From Chloroflexota bacterium (GTDB lineage Bacteria > Chloroflexota > Dehalococcoidia > Lucifugimonadales > Lucifugimonadaceae): a DNA stretch of 64,000 bases. The stretch is from contig JAJCYY010000031.1 of NCBI GenBank assembly GCA_029262735.1, positions 42,780 to 106,779 of the forward strand. Direction: 5' to 3'. Under the pieces are notes generated by a model that was not told where the DNA came from, did not search any database, and saw only the letters and a program-made list of their open reading frames with translations. This document shows positions 8,620 through 17,555 of the stretch, in pieces. The translations under genes and the position numbers were made by a program. Within the stretch, counting starts at the first letter, position 1, and each line of letters begins with the position of its first letter.

Positions 8620-8687
8620 TAGAGTTCCCCTTCCTCGTACGCTCTGAACTTCAGATTTAGGCGAGTGCAGATCTGTTCCGATAAGGA

Positions 8688-9227
8688 TCAAGCAGGCTCG
8701 TAGATGACAAGCAGAACTTCGTCGTACTGCTCACCAAGCCCATTGCTGGCAACCACCTCGATCACGTTCGGACCCTCTTCAAGGTCCACCATGAAAGCGA
8801 AGCGGCCCTGTTCATCCACATCCAGGACGGTGTCGTTCACGCTCAGAAGCGCATCGACAGTTGTGCGGCCACTGAACTCGTATGAGCTCTGCGCCACGAA
8901 CAGCTCATCTGTCTCAGGAGAGATCATCTCCAGGAAGAGAGCGCCAGTCGCCTGCTCAAATGCCACGTCAACGGTCGGCCCTGTAACTACGGCGTCCGGC
9001 TCATCAGGCGCAACCGCCCCAGAACTCCCCGAGTCGCCTGAGTTACTGGCGCCTGCGCCAGTAACTTGCTCCGTGCCGCTGCTCGCGCCGCTACCATTCG
9101 TAACCGCCGCGGGAGCGGAAGTTGCAACTGGGCCGGCAGGATCTGGCTGGTCACTCGTCTTGGGAGACGAGCAAGCCACGGCGGCGATCATCAGAATCGC
9201 AATCGTGAGCCCCAGCAACTTCTTCAT
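8688..9227 (-). CDS. Lipoprotein with C-terminal glucodextranase-B/Ig-like domain
   Basis: About 179 aa from ATG 9227 (MKKLLGLTIAI...), chosen because it places a lipobox (IAAVAC, Cys as the lipidated residue) after a short hydrophobic segment. A Ser/Gly/Thr-rich linker of about 60 residues follows, then one beta-sandwich domain of about 90 residues whose end, GPNVIEVVASNGLGEQY and VLLVIYEP, is the typical close of the glucodextranase domain B (Ig-like) family. Such domains bind carbohydrate or serve as spacers in cell-surface proteins. The coiled-coil gene begins 68 bp downstream on the same strand, so the pair may form an envelope unit. Confidence 0.75.
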   Translation of the reverse strand: MKKLLGLTIAILMIAAVACSSPKTSDQPDPAGPVATSAPAAVTNGSGASSGTEQVTGAGASNSGDSGSSGAVAPDEPDAVVTGPTVDVAFEQATGALFLEMISPETDELFVAQSSYEFSGRTTVDALLSVNDTVLDVDEQGRFAFMVDLEEGPNVIEVVASNGLGEQYDEVLLVIYEPA

Positions 9228-9275
9228 GCCTATCGGGCTAATTGATCGAATCGTCATTTTCAGCACCCTCGCCAC

Positions 9276-9835
9276 CCTTGGTCCCTTAACGATGTTCCAG
9301 GAGGAACGTTTGCTGCATGGGCGGCTTCGATAAATCCAATTTCAGTTACCGGGAATTACCATCACGTTACGGCTCCGGCGGCTGAGACCGTACAAAGGTC
9401 CTACTCCACTGAACCACCGAGTTCGACCGGATGCATCCGTGGAACAGCGGTTTGGGGTCGCCCGATAGTCCTACGAGAGGCTCAAGTTGAGTTGGGCTAC
9501 AGAGTGGACACGGATGGAATGGGGGGAGGAGAAGCCGCGGGTGGCGAAGGCTTTTCGGCGGTGAGGCGACCGGCAGTGATCAAGCAGATTCTTCCTCCCT
9601 GACAGAGAGACCGCGGTAGTCACTAGCCGATGAACGGCAGATCAACCGAATATCACTAACCGGGTTCGGGATTCGATCCCCCGGAGCGTCACCAATGTGA
9701 TGCTCTCCTGCGCCGCGATCAAGATTGCCCGTGGCCAGAGGTAGTTGGCATGCTGCCGGGTCCAGCCGGAAGGCTGGTGAGCGTCTGGTGTTTCTATCGA
9801 GTTCCCGTTGAGAACTGAGGATTTCCAATAGAGAG
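9276..9835. other. Gene-free stretch; palindrome only
   Basis: I see no convincing gene. A perfect 12-bp palindrome, CGGATGCATCCG, lies at 9428-9439 and could be an operator for the lipoprotein gene read leftward. A GGGATTCGATCCC segment near 9668 looks like a tRNA T-arm but has no rest of a tRNA around it. Confidence 0.4.
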
Positions 9836-11182
9836 TTAACTGACCACTCGATCGAAGACATCATCCGCAAGTTGCTGTGTCGGAGCCACCACAACCGCTG
9901 CCACGAAACCGAGTGTCGGATGTTCGGCCCGGCCGACTATGAATACCCCGTCCGGCCCATCGAAAACCGCCATCCAATTGTTTTCATGTTGCAGCCGGGT
10001 GAATTGCTCGGATTCTCCTAACAGGTCGGCAAGCTCAAGGACGAACTCTTTTGAATCACTGGCCGGATCATCCCAGGCAATCAACATCGCCACGCCGTTC
10101 TCACCTCGTTCAGGATTCTCAAACTGAATGTAAGTGTCTCCGCCCCAGCCGACAGATCCGGGTAGCCTGCCCTGTGACTCCCACCCGTGTGCCTCCAACC
10201 AAACCTGAAGAGTGAATTCACCCAGTGTGTCTTGGGCGACGACGTTCCAACCTTCCCCAAAAAGGTCGGTATCCAGCGTTACCTCAATTGGCAACTCGCC
10301 TTCCAGATATTTGTCAGGGTGAATAATCTGCTCGGTGGATATCGGAGGATTCCGAAACGCCGTGTTGATAATTCCATTGCCTCCTTCATCAGCCAACCGA
10401 ACTGCAAATTTGACGCCAGCTACGTACGGAAACACTAAACTCTGCTGCAATACGTAGGGCACTTCTAACGAAGTTTCATCAACTGAGTCAGAGGTCGCCC
10501 CTTGTATTAATAGTTCGCCGTACACAAAGTTTTTGCGCCCGTAAATTACCTGAGTGCGAGTCGCGTCTCCTTCAATTAGCGCCGTGAGTGCAAGTGCCGC
10601 ATCATCGTTAGCCGCCGTGGATTCAATCAACCGTTTGATCCCGAATTTCGCGTCCTGCAAACGATGGACGTATTCATGGGCATAAGTGAGTTCTTCGGAT
10701 GCGTCAAACGTTCCGTCTGGATCACGAATGACGAATTCCTGGATCTCAAAATCGTACGCTCCGAGCAATTCGGTACCGAGAAGATCTTCGTAAACGGCAG
10801 TCAGATCAGTTCCCGGTGAAATCAGGCCCAACATCGACAGAAGAGCTTCGCTTGTTTCGAGCGATTCGCGGAACTCCGGTTCTTCAATCTGACTTCCCAC
10901 GTACTCCTTCATCTCTTGGTCGTTTAGAAAGCGAAACGGTACCTGTGGGGGCACTTCAACCCCACGAATTGAAGCCACTTCGTTATCTATCGCAGCCAGG
11001 AATGTCTTCAACTCGGCATCGACTTCGTTTCCGGAACGGTCAGGGCTAGAAACCGGAGTCGGAGAGGGCGGAGGAGCTTCTGCACCGACAGAGCAGGCGA
11101 CCGCCGAGAGGGTGATGAAGAGGAATATCGGAGTTAACAGTATTTTTAGCGTAACTCCTCGGTGAAATCGGACGAATGACAT
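9836..11182 (-). CDS. Putative zinc metallopeptidase-like lipoprotein (HEYVH)
   Basis: About 448 aa from ATG 11182, the nearest start that gives a clean lipoprotein signal (LLTPIFLFITLSAVAC-SV). The frame extends upstream to 11404 but that part looks non-coding. After a Pro/Ser linker, ELTYAHEYVHRLQDAKFG carries HExxH (HEYVH), the zinc-binding signature of gluzincin metallopeptidases; a third ligand could be the Glu in TALIEGDATRTQ, in the usual distance and context. The remainder has Trp-rich beta segments (GWGGDTYIQFENPERGENG, NNWMAVFDGPDGVFIVG). It would be anchored to the outer face of the cytoplasmic membrane. Similar proteins are usually annotated as hypothetical; proteolytic activity is inferred from the motif alone. 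Confidence 0.7.
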   Translation of the reverse strand: MSFVRFHRGVTLKILLTPIFLFITLSAVACSVGAEAPPPSPTPVSSPDRSGNEVDAELKTFLAAIDNEVASIRGVEVPPQVPFRFLNDQEMKEYVGSQIEEPEFRESLETSEALLSMLGLISPGTDLTAVYEDLLGTELLGAYDFEIQEFVIRDPDGTFDASEELTYAHEYVHRLQDAKFGIKRLIESTAANDDAALALTALIEGDATRTQVIYGRKNFVYGELLIQGATSDSVDETSLEVPYVLQQSLVFPYVAGVKFAVRLADEGGNGIINTAFRNPPISTEQIIHPDKYLEGELPIEVTLDTDLFGEGWNVVAQDTLGEFTLQVWLEAHGWESQGRLPGSVGWGGDTYIQFENPERGENGVAMLIAWDDPASDSKEFVLELADLLGESEQFTRLQHENNWMAVFDGPDGVFIVGRAEHPTLGFVAAVVVAPTQQLADDVFDRVVS

Positions 11183-11404
11183 CTTGCTATACGCTGACAT
11201 CCACCGGTGCGATAAGTACAGAGAATTTGACATTAGACTGGTGGCCCTTGCTGAAGCCTGTCCCACCGGCCGATCCAACGGAGTTTTCGTCGGCATCGTC
11301 GAACTAAATGCCTTAAAAGCAATATCGTTTATTGCCCTTAAATTTGCATTCGTGGAGGCCGCCAAGAAGGTCAGGCACTCGTACGACGACTCTCTCCCGA
11401 ACAT

Positions 11405-11701
11405 GGTTCCGCCGTTTCCATCAACAGAGAGTCTCCGGAGCCGTCAGATTCGATTCGTTCCACGAGTAGATGGTCTGTTGAGAAATCAGTACTCAGTCGC
11501 CGGAGTAATTGACTCTTGGTCCGCCTGTCATGGGATGGAATTCCTCAGGGCCCGTGAGCGGGTACCTCGGATCGGGATGACACACGTCCTGCGCTCCAAA
11601 TGACAAAATGCCCCTTCATTCCCGTTCGGCATTCCTCTAAAGCAACACCGGCGATAAACTGGCGTGACTGATTTCGCCTTCTGGTAGCACAGGCAACGGC
11701 C
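11405..11701. other. Divergent intergenic region before recO
   Basis: About 300-520 bp (depending on the start of the metallopeptidase-like gene) separate it from recO. Frames exist on both strands but none has a ribosome site or recognisable product. It should hold the promoters for both directions. Confidence 0.35.
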
Positions 11702-12481
11702 ATGGTCTCGTCACGCCCTCGCACATACTCCGTTGAAGCGGTGGTTGTGCGCGCCAGCGACTTCGGCGAGGCAGACCGGCTGGTCACCCTCCTCACGCCG
11801 TTCAGCGGACTGGTGAGGGCGGTTGCCAGGGGCGCAAGGAAACCGAAATCGAGGCTAGGCGGAAACGTCGACCTGCTGCGCCACATCAAGGCATCCGTCA
11901 ACGAAGGACGCTCTCTGCACAGCGTCTCGCAGGTACAGTCACTATCCAGTTTGCGCGGGCTGCACTCGGGGCTAGAGAAGATGTCCACGGGCCTGTACAT
12001 GGCCGAGATTGCAGAACGATTCTCCGTCGAAGGCGCCTCCAACCCCGAGCTCTTCAACCAGTTCGTGCAGATGCTACTGATCCTGAACGCCGAGCCAATG
12101 CATCCACTGATGGCCCGGTGGTTCGAGACGCAGGTCCTTCGCATCAACGGGTTCCTGCCGACGATCAACCAGTGCGTTGATTGTGGGACAGAACTTGAGC
12201 CGCAGGGCCACGTGTTCTCACCGGAGCGAGGAGGCATAGTGTGCCCGGATTGCAGAGCTTCGGAGAGCGACGTCCTCTTACCGGCTTCACTGAACACAGT
12301 GAAGTTATTGCGGCACCTGGCGCGTGCAGAGTGGCAGGAGGTGCGGCCAATTAACGCCAGCGAAGACGACCTGCGGCAGGTTGCCCGGATCCTGAAAGAG
12401 CACCTGCACTTCGTACTGGACCGCAACGTGCGTTCAACAGCGTTCATGGACGAAGTAAACCGCTGGCGACCAGAAAACTAA
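11702..12481 (+). CDS. recO: DNA repair protein RecO
   Basis: 259 aa, family length. The N-terminal OB-fold is clear: YSVEAVVVRASDFGEADRLV, then TPFSGLVRAVARGARKPKSRLGG, the DNA-binding signature of RecO. A helical domain follows, and a C4 zinc finger is formed by C158/C161 and C181/C184 (CVDCG ... CPDCR). RecO loads RecA onto SSB-coated single-stranded DNA with RecR (recR is 6 kb away at 18186) in gap repair. The start ATG 11702 has a GGCAACGGCC upstream that is only weakly Shine-Dalgarno-like. Confidence 0.95.
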   Translation: MVSSRPRTYSVEAVVVRASDFGEADRLVTLLTPFSGLVRAVARGARKPKSRLGGNVDLLRHIKASVNEGRSLHSVSQVQSLSSLRGLHSGLEKMSTGLYMAEIAERFSVEGASNPELFNQFVQMLLILNAEPMHPLMARWFETQVLRINGFLPTINQCVDCGTELEPQGHVFSPERGGIVCPDCRASESDVLLPASLNTVKLLRHLARAEWQEVRPINASEDDLRQVARILKEHLHFVLDRNVRSTAFMDEVNRWRPEN

Positions 12482-12485
12482 ACCC

Positions 12486-12628
12486 CGTCTTCGGCTATAC
12501 CAGCCAATCCCTGAGTAAACCACCAGCGCCCGGCGAAGAAAACAAAAAACGCCTGACAAACTCGTCTTCGGCAATATCCAACCGATCCCTCGATCAACTA
12601 CCAGCGCCCGGCGAAGAAAACAAAAAAA
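12486..12628 (+). repeat. Imperfect 78-bp tandem repeat forming the leader of the enolase-family gene
   Basis: Two units, 12486-12562 and 12563-12628, share a start (CGTCTTCGGC) and a 28-bp end beginning ACCAGCGCCCGGCG and finishing in an A-rich run (GAAGAAAACAAAAAA); the middle has diverged. The A-rich end of the second unit runs straight into the ATG at 12629. It occupies the whole space between recO and the enolase-family gene. Confidence 0.75.
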
Positions 12629-13789
12629 ATGAAGATCTCCGACATCAAGACATTCGTAGTCGACGGCGCAGCTCGCCCCTGGACCTTCGTCAAAGTCGAA
12701 ACAGACTCCGGAATAGTAGGCTGGGGCGATGCGACAGAGTGGGACGCCTTCCCCGGCGTAGTCGCAATGGTCGAACACATGAAGCCGCTGGTGGTAGGCA
12801 AAGACCCGATGAACGGCCTCCGCATCTGGCACGACCTCGCCAACTACAACGTCAGACAGCACGGCGGCCTTGCGTGGAAGGCGATGGCGGGGATCGACGC
12901 GGCGTTGTGGGACATCCGAGGCAAGCACCTAAACGCGCCCGTCTGGCAGCTACTGGGCGGCAGAGTGTGGGACCAGATCCGCGTCTACTGGTCGCACTGC
13001 GGCTCGTTCAGGGCACGCCATAACGAAAAGCTGGGCACGCCTCCCGTCAACAACACAGACGACCTGCGGAAGCTAGGCGAAGAGGTGCTGGCGAGAGGCT
13101 TCACCGCTCTCAAGACCAACCTCATAAAGCTCGACGACCTGCCCGACCCCGGCGCAACGAGAAGCGCCCGCATGGGCAACTATGCGACCCCGAACGTACT
13201 CGCAAACGCCAGGGGCGTGATCGGCGCATTCAGGGAATCGGTCGGGCCGGACATCGGCATCGCGCTCGATATTGCCCACAACTTCAGGCTCGGCGGCGCC
13301 ATCGACATCGCACGTGAGCTCGAAGAGTTCAAACTGATGTGGCTTGAGACGGAGACGTGGGACCCCGGTGCGCTGAAGACGGTTCGTCAGTCGACGACTA
13401 CTCGCATCTGTACTGGCGAGAGCCTGTTCGGAGTCGAGGATTACAAGCCGTTTCTCGAACTGTACGCGCAGGACGTCATCATGCCTGACATCGCATGGAA
13501 CGGGATCACAATCTCGAAGCAGATCTGCGAGCTGGCGGCCGCCTACGACACGTTTGTCTCACCGCACAATCCCCACGGACCGATCTGCACCTTTCAGTCT
13601 TTGCACGTCTCTGCCACCGCTCCGAACCTGATGATCATGGAGATAGACGGCGACGACGCGCCGTGGCGAGACGACCTGCTGACGCACCCGTTCGAGATCA
13701 AGGACGGTCACGTGGCCGTGCCGTACAGGCCGGGACTCGGCACGGATGTCAAAGAAGACATACTGAAAAAGCATACGTATTCAGGCTGA
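12629..13789 (+). CDS. Enolase-superfamily sugar-acid dehydratase (mandelate racemase subgroup)
   Basis: 386 aa, full length. N-terminal capping domain (residues 1-125) and a TIM-barrel follow the mandelate racemase/D-galactonate dehydratase plan. Mg2+ ligands are in place: D214 (ALDIAHN), E240 (MWLETE) and E264 (CTGESLFG); SPHNPHGP near residue 310 carries the catalytic-type His. Such enzymes dehydrate aldonic acids to 2-keto-3-deoxy acids; the substrate cannot be fixed. The following lactonase-like gene (14246) and the RhaM-type mutarotases (17206, 17835) would fit a deoxy-sugar or sugar-acid route. The leader is a tandem repeat with no Shine-Dalgarno stronger than GAAGAAAAC. Confidence 0.85.
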   Translation: MKISDIKTFVVDGAARPWTFVKVETDSGIVGWGDATEWDAFPGVVAMVEHMKPLVVGKDPMNGLRIWHDLANYNVRQHGGLAWKAMAGIDAALWDIRGKHLNAPVWQLLGGRVWDQIRVYWSHCGSFRARHNEKLGTPPVNNTDDLRKLGEEVLARGFTALKTNLIKLDDLPDPGATRSARMGNYATPNVLANARGVIGAFRESVGPDIGIALDIAHNFRLGGAIDIARELEEFKLMWLETETWDPGALKTVRQSTTTRICTGESLFGVEDYKPFLELYAQDVIMPDIAWNGITISKQICELAAAYDTFVSPHNPHGPICTFQSLHVSATAPNLMIMEIDGDDAPWRDDLLTHPFEIKDGHVAVPYRPGLGTDVKEDILKKHTYSG

Positions 13790-13839
13790 TCGGTGGCTGG
13801 CAAACAGCGGACATCTTTGCCCGCCGCTACCGGTAAAAG

Positions 13840-14200
13840 TGGACATCTCGCCTTCGTCCCGAGCCAGAGCGAGGGACCCGGGGTGGATGAGGCAACGCAC
13901 CAGAACCGCTCGCTGTATAAGCAAACACCACCGCTGCAGCACCGCTCATCATTAGGAATAACTGCCGCCTCCTCTCCCCAGGAAGAGGCTTGAGGTGAGG
14001 GTGAAGTTCTCGCGTTGTCATTCTGAACTCGATTCAGAATCTCTCAGGTGATCTCACATCGACCCGTTAGATCCCTCCGCTGCGGTCGGGAAGACACAAC
14101 ATCGTCTCTCCTTCATCCTGCACCTTCTCTCGCTGGGAGAAGGAAGACGCCTATGCCGCCTCTCAATCTCATCTTCACTTGCAGCAACGCTTTCAGCCAA
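13840..14200. repeat. Intergenic dispersed-repeat cluster
   Basis: The 456 bp between 13790 and 14245 contain a GTCCCGAGCCAGAGCGAGGGAC hairpin-like stretch (13857-13878), GTCATTCTGAACTCGATTCAG (14019-14039), CCCTCCGCTGCGGTCGGGA (14074-14092) and a CCTTCTCTCGCTGGGAGAAGG hairpin (about 14122-14144). The same elements occur near 3600 and 35600. No gene seen. Confidence 0.7.
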
Positions 14201-14245
14201 TAAACTAGCGCCGACTCGCAACCCCACAAGCCACGGAACGCTGCC

Positions 14246-15151
14246 ATGACCATCCCGCCATTCGTCGATACGCATCACCACCTGTGGGACCTCGAGAACA
14301 ACCGCTATCCCTGGTTGCAGGACGGCGTCGACCACTTCGTCGGCGACTACACCCCGATCAGGCAGACGTTCCTGATCAGCGACTTCCTGGCCGGCGCAAA
14401 GGACATTCCACTCACGAAATCGGTGCATGTACAGGCCGAGTGGGACCACGACGGTGATCCCGTCGACGAAACAGCCTGGCTGCAGGGCGTGGCTGATGAT
14501 CCTGCTTCCCGCGGTATGCCAAACGCCATCATCGGCTACGCGAACATGGCGGCCCCGAACATTGAAGAGATCCTCACGCGCCACGCCGAGCACGCGAACT
14601 GGCGCGGCATCCGGCACATGATGAACTGGTCGGACGACCCGCGTTTCAGGTTCGCTGACCGCGGCGACTACATGCAGGACGCAAAGTGGCGCGCAGGCTA
14701 CAGGCTTCTTGCAAAATTCAACGCTTCGTTCGACATGCAGGTGTGGCCGTGGCAAATTGCCGAGGCGGCGGCATTGGCCAGGGACATTCCTGAAGTCCCG
14801 GTAGTGCTGAACCACACGGGGATGCCGCGTGACTGGGACGAAGAGGGAGTTGCGGTCTGGCGAGATGGAATGGGAGCGATCGCTGGCGCGGAAAATGTAT
14901 CGGTGAAGATATCGGCGCTAGGCATGATGAAGAAGGACTGGACCGCAGATGACATCCGGCCGTTCGTGCTCGACACGATCGAGACCGTCGGGGCCGACCG
15001 CTGTATGTTCGCCAGCAACTTCCCTGTCGACAGCCTGTTCTCCGACTACGCCACCGTCTGGCGCGCCTACGACGAGATCACGTCGGACTTCTCGGAATCC
15101 GACCGCGCGAAGCTGTTTCGAGAGAACGCAGAACGCTACTACCGCATCTAG
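14246..15151 (+). CDS. Amidohydrolase-2 family lactonase-like enzyme
   Basis: 301 aa, ATG start. FVDTHHHLWDLENNRYPWL is the start of the amidohydrolase-2 family (L-fuconolactonase, 2-pyrone-4,6-dicarboxylate lactonase, TIM-barrel hydrolases), with the His pair in THHHLW. Further conserved parts are VHVQAEWDHD, MQVWPWQ, VLNHTGMPRD and FASNFPVD with the metal-site Asp at its end; the tail AKLFRENAERYYRI is typical of the family. It hydrolyses a lactone ring, perhaps the sugar lactone feeding the dehydratase at 12629. Cytoplasmic. The exact lactone is inference. Confidence 0.85.
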   Translation: MTIPPFVDTHHHLWDLENNRYPWLQDGVDHFVGDYTPIRQTFLISDFLAGAKDIPLTKSVHVQAEWDHDGDPVDETAWLQGVADDPASRGMPNAIIGYANMAAPNIEEILTRHAEHANWRGIRHMMNWSDDPRFRFADRGDYMQDAKWRAGYRLLAKFNASFDMQVWPWQIAEAAALARDIPEVPVVLNHTGMPRDWDEEGVAVWRDGMGAIAGAENVSVKISALGMMKKDWTADDIRPFVLDTIETVGADRCMFASNFPVDSLFSDYATVWRAYDEITSDFSESDRAKLFRENAERYYRI

Positions 15152-15264
15152 CGGATTGATCGAGTTCTGGTCTTGCCTGTCGCTGTCAATTAAGAGCTTA
15201 GTTGACCTCGAACTACTGCACGGATAGTCTTCGCCGACCCTGATCAGTAGATTTGAAATAGCGA

Positions 15265-15675
15265 ATGACCATAAAGCGCGAAAAAGCCGTCGACGAGCAA
15301 TTTTGCTCCTCATGCGGCGAACTCATTAAATACGCAGCCGAATTTTGCGTGCATTGCGGAGTTAGGCAGAATCCGGTTGGAACGTACGGTGGCTCTTCAC
15401 CGAGTTACTACGGAATAACGCCACCTGCGTACCAGCAAGCCGGTCAGATCCAGCCATATGTGAATGGCAGAGATAAATGGATTGCCGTCATCCTGACATT
15501 TTTTCTTGGTGGGATCGGCGTCCACAAGTTCTATCTAGGCAAGCCTGTACAGGGCATTTTCTGTCTGCTGTTTTTTTGGACCTTCATTCCATCGATTATT
15601 GCCATTGTTGAATTTCTCATTTATCTATTCACGCCCGAAGACCAGTTTCGCGCTCGGTACCGGTACCGGTCATAG
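15265..15675 (+). CDS. Zinc-ribbon TM2-domain membrane protein
   Basis: 136 aa. The N-terminus is a double-CxxC zinc ribbon (FCSSCGELIKYAAEFCVHCG), followed by a Gly/Tyr/Pro linker and a TM2 domain: KWIAVILTFFLGGIGVHKFYLGK is the signature (G-x-x-G-x-H-x-F-Y-L/R-G), then a second hydrophobic segment (GIFCLLFFWTFIPSIIAIVEFLIYLF). Two membrane helices with a cytoplasmic zinc ribbon. Proteins of this type are widespread, of unknown role. Base use is slightly more AT-rich than the neighbours. Confidence 0.85.
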   Translation: MTIKREKAVDEQFCSSCGELIKYAAEFCVHCGVRQNPVGTYGGSSPSYYGITPPAYQQAGQIQPYVNGRDKWIAVILTFFLGGIGVHKFYLGKPVQGIFCLLFFWTFIPSIIAIVEFLIYLFTPEDQFRARYRYRS

Positions 15676-15943
15676 TCCGGGGAATGTGAGCAGCCTGAGG
15701 ACGACAGTCGGGCTGACCGTCGGTGTTTCCTGAGGGAAGTGAAATTCCGGTAAGTTTTTGTATATGCGCCGTTTGCTGCACTGGCACTCGGCTGCATCTG
15801 CAGCCACACAGGGCTGAATCCCTTTGTCCCGAGTTAGAACGAGGTACGGCGGTGAGGTGCTCAACCCTGCAGGCTGCGCCCGCAGCAAGCGGCGCGCCCT
15901 TACCTGAATAGACTCGCCGCCCCTGCGCGCCATACCGTGACGC

Positions 15944-16273
15944 CTAAACCGCGACCGCACTCGTGACCGGTACGGCGTGGACCAGCTTGATCGACTCCAT
16001 GTCGCACATGCCGAACATCGGTGCGCACTCCTCCGACATCATCGACAGATCGTTCGCACACTGCGCCGCTGCCAGCGACTCCCAGTAGACGACATCGATG
16101 TACGTCTCTTCGCCCTCGTTGTACGCCAGGTTTCGAGACACGAATCCTGGCTGTCGCTTCGCCCAGCCCGATAGTGCCTCGTTGGCCTCCACGAACTGGT
16201 CCTCGGTCACTCCGGGCAGCAGCTTGAAGGTCACAACCTCAAGGATGTGATGATCGTTATTGGTGCCAGACAT
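15944..16273 (-). CDS. ABM-like dimeric alpha-beta barrel protein
   Basis: About 109 aa from the ATG at 16273, selected because GGAG lies exactly 7 nt before it; the ATG at 16279 is too close and the frame above it is unlikely coding. ILEVVTFKLLPGVTEDQFVEAN, GFVSRNLAYNEGEETYIDVVYWES and the closing strand SIKLVHAVPV match the ferredoxin-like fold of antibiotic-biosynthesis-monooxygenase (ABM) and related small proteins. Role unknown: monooxygenase, isomerase or binding protein. It is divergent from the WYL regulator (TTG 16417) with about 143 bp shared upstream, so that regulator may control it. Confidence 0.75.
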   Translation of the reverse strand: MSGTNNDHHILEVVTFKLLPGVTEDQFVEANEALSGWAKRQPGFVSRNLAYNEGEETYIDVVYWESLAAAQCANDLSMMSEECAPMFGMCDMESIKLVHAVPVTSAVAV

Positions 16274-16416
16274 TGCCATTCTCCTGTCTCTATTCCGTTC
16301 ACCGGCCTGTTCGCCGGGCACATAATGTCCACGGCTCGCAGACAAGTTATGAGCCAACCCTGACAGCCCTGTGTCACCTTTTAGCGAGAACCTGAAGATG
16401 TGCCCGGGAGACAAGC

Positions 16417-17145
16417 TTGCAGAGACTGCAACGCCTGTACGGAATAGTTGAATACATGAGAAGCCGTCGCACGCCGGTGACGGTTACCGAGATTGCCGGT
16501 CGCTTCGACGTCGGTGAACGAACGATTCACCGTGACATTGCGGCGCTGCGAGACCAGCAGGTGCCGATCTATGGCGAGCCTGGCCGCGGCGGCGGTCTTC
16601 AGATTGGACAGGAGTATTCGATGCCCCCGCTGGGATTAAGCATCAATGAGCTGTTCGGAATGTGGGTTGCGCAGCGGCTGAGCGCGGTGTCTGGAAACGT
16701 GCCGGCCGGGACCGGTGTTTCGAGCGCATTTGCAAAGGTGCTGGACTCGTTGCCAGACGCGAGGCGCAAGAGGTTCGAGCAGGTGCTGGAGCGCGTCGTG
16801 GTGGGGATTCCGCCGTCTGATGATGCGCTAGAGGGCGCCGGACCGATAGAGCCTGATGTATATGGTGTCTGTGAAGAGGCGTTTCTGAACGGGAAGGCGT
16901 TGCGGATCAGCTACGAGGACCGGGCTGGCAGCAGGACCGAACGCACCGTTGCTCCCCACGGACTGCTCGTGCAGGCACCTCTGTGGTACCTGCTTACGTT
17001 CGATGACCTGCGAAAGGCGGCACGCGTGTTCAGGCTGGACCGGATCAGGAAGGCAAGCGTCGACCCGGTTCTGCGATTCGAGCCGAGAGACCCGAGGGCG
17101 ATGTTCACCGAGTTTGAGAAGTTCGGGATAGAGCTGAAGGAGTAG
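16417..17145 (+). CDS. HTH-WYL (YafY-type) transcriptional regulator
   Basis: 242 aa, TTG start with GGGAG 6 nt upstream. Residues 1-60 form a DeoR/HTH-11 winged helix (LYGIVEYMRSRRTPVTVTEI, DVGERTIHRDIAALRDQQVP, then the wing YGEPGRGGGLQ). Residues about 150-240 are a WYL ligand-sensing domain; here the signature reads LWYLLTFDD with RVFRLDRIRKA behind it. WYL domains bind nucleotides or other small molecules and often regulate neighbours or stress genes. The divergent ABM-like gene is the obvious candidate target. A CCTTCGT/ACGAAGG hairpin follows the stop at 17156-17180. Confidence 0.85.
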   Translation: MQRLQRLYGIVEYMRSRRTPVTVTEIAGRFDVGERTIHRDIAALRDQQVPIYGEPGRGGGLQIGQEYSMPPLGLSINELFGMWVAQRLSAVSGNVPAGTGVSSAFAKVLDSLPDARRKRFEQVLERVVVGIPPSDDALEGAGPIEPDVYGVCEEAFLNGKALRISYEDRAGSRTERTVAPHGLLVQAPLWYLLTFDDLRKAARVFRLDRIRKASVDPVLRFEPRDPRAMFTEFEKFGIELKE

Positions 17146-17155
17146 AGCAGAAGCT

Positions 17156-17180
17156 CCTTCGTTCTAACTCAGGACGAAGG
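17156..17180. terminator. Possible bidirectional terminator hairpin
   Basis: A 7-bp stem, CCTTCGT at 17156-17162 and ACGAAGG at 17174-17180 with an 11-nt loop, sits between the convergent ends of the WYL regulator (17145) and the RhaM-like gene (17206). It lacks a T-run, so it is only a candidate. Confidence 0.35.
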
Positions 17181-17205
17181 GAACTCGCCAGCCTGACTTC
17201 CCAAC

Positions 17206-17529
17206 TCAATCCAGGTGAAAGACCTCTTCGAACTCGACCATGTTCTGGTCTGCGGTTGAGCCCTCGGGAATCTCGAAGTACGGCGCCATCATCTCCTGCC
17301 ACTTCGCATTGATCTCTTCGCCCGCCATGCCTTCGAGTGCCTTCTCAAACGTCTCTGGCACCTCGACGTAGCCGAACATCAGGCCGTCGGGACGCATGAA
17401 TAGCGTGTAGTTGCGCCAGCCGTGACGTGTCAGCGCATCGAGCATCTCAGGCCACACCTTGCGGTGCCACTCAGTGTACTCAGGAATCACTTCCTGCTTA
17501 ACCTTCATCTGGAATCCGACCCGTTTCAT
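17206..17529 (-). CDS. L-rhamnose mutarotase (RhaM) family protein, copy 1
   Basis: 107 aa from ATG 17529, chosen for the AGGAG 6 nt upstream; the extra Lys-rich residues of the longer frame come from the A-rich leader. MKRVGFQMKVKQEVIPEY, HRKVWPEMLDALTRHGW and NYTLFMRPDGLMFGYVEV give the RhaM fold (dimeric ferredoxin-like barrel), with the His and Trp-Pro of HxxVWPE conserved. The family interconverts anomers of L-rhamnose or L-fucose. It is divergent from a second family member at 17835, and the two share a mirrored 35-bp leader. Confidence 0.85.
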   Translation of the reverse strand: MKRVGFQMKVKQEVIPEYTEWHRKVWPEMLDALTRHGWRNYTLFMRPDGLMFGYVEVPETFEKALEGMAGEEINAKWQEMMAPYFEIPEGSTADQNMVEFEEVFHLD

Positions 17530-17555
17530 GTTTTTCTCCTTTTTCTTTTTTTTCA

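Noticed and set aside
7733..8647. Long plus-strand frame of about 300 codons opposite the coiled-coil gene
   Set aside because: Mirror image of the repeated Glu/Ala/Arg coding on the other strand; low-complexity Ser-rich product with no ribosome site.
9660..9700. tRNA-like GGGATTCGATCCC followed by an ACCA-like end
   Set aside because: No 5' acceptor, D-arm or anticodon arm upstream; the T-loop position 54 does not fit. Chance palindrome.
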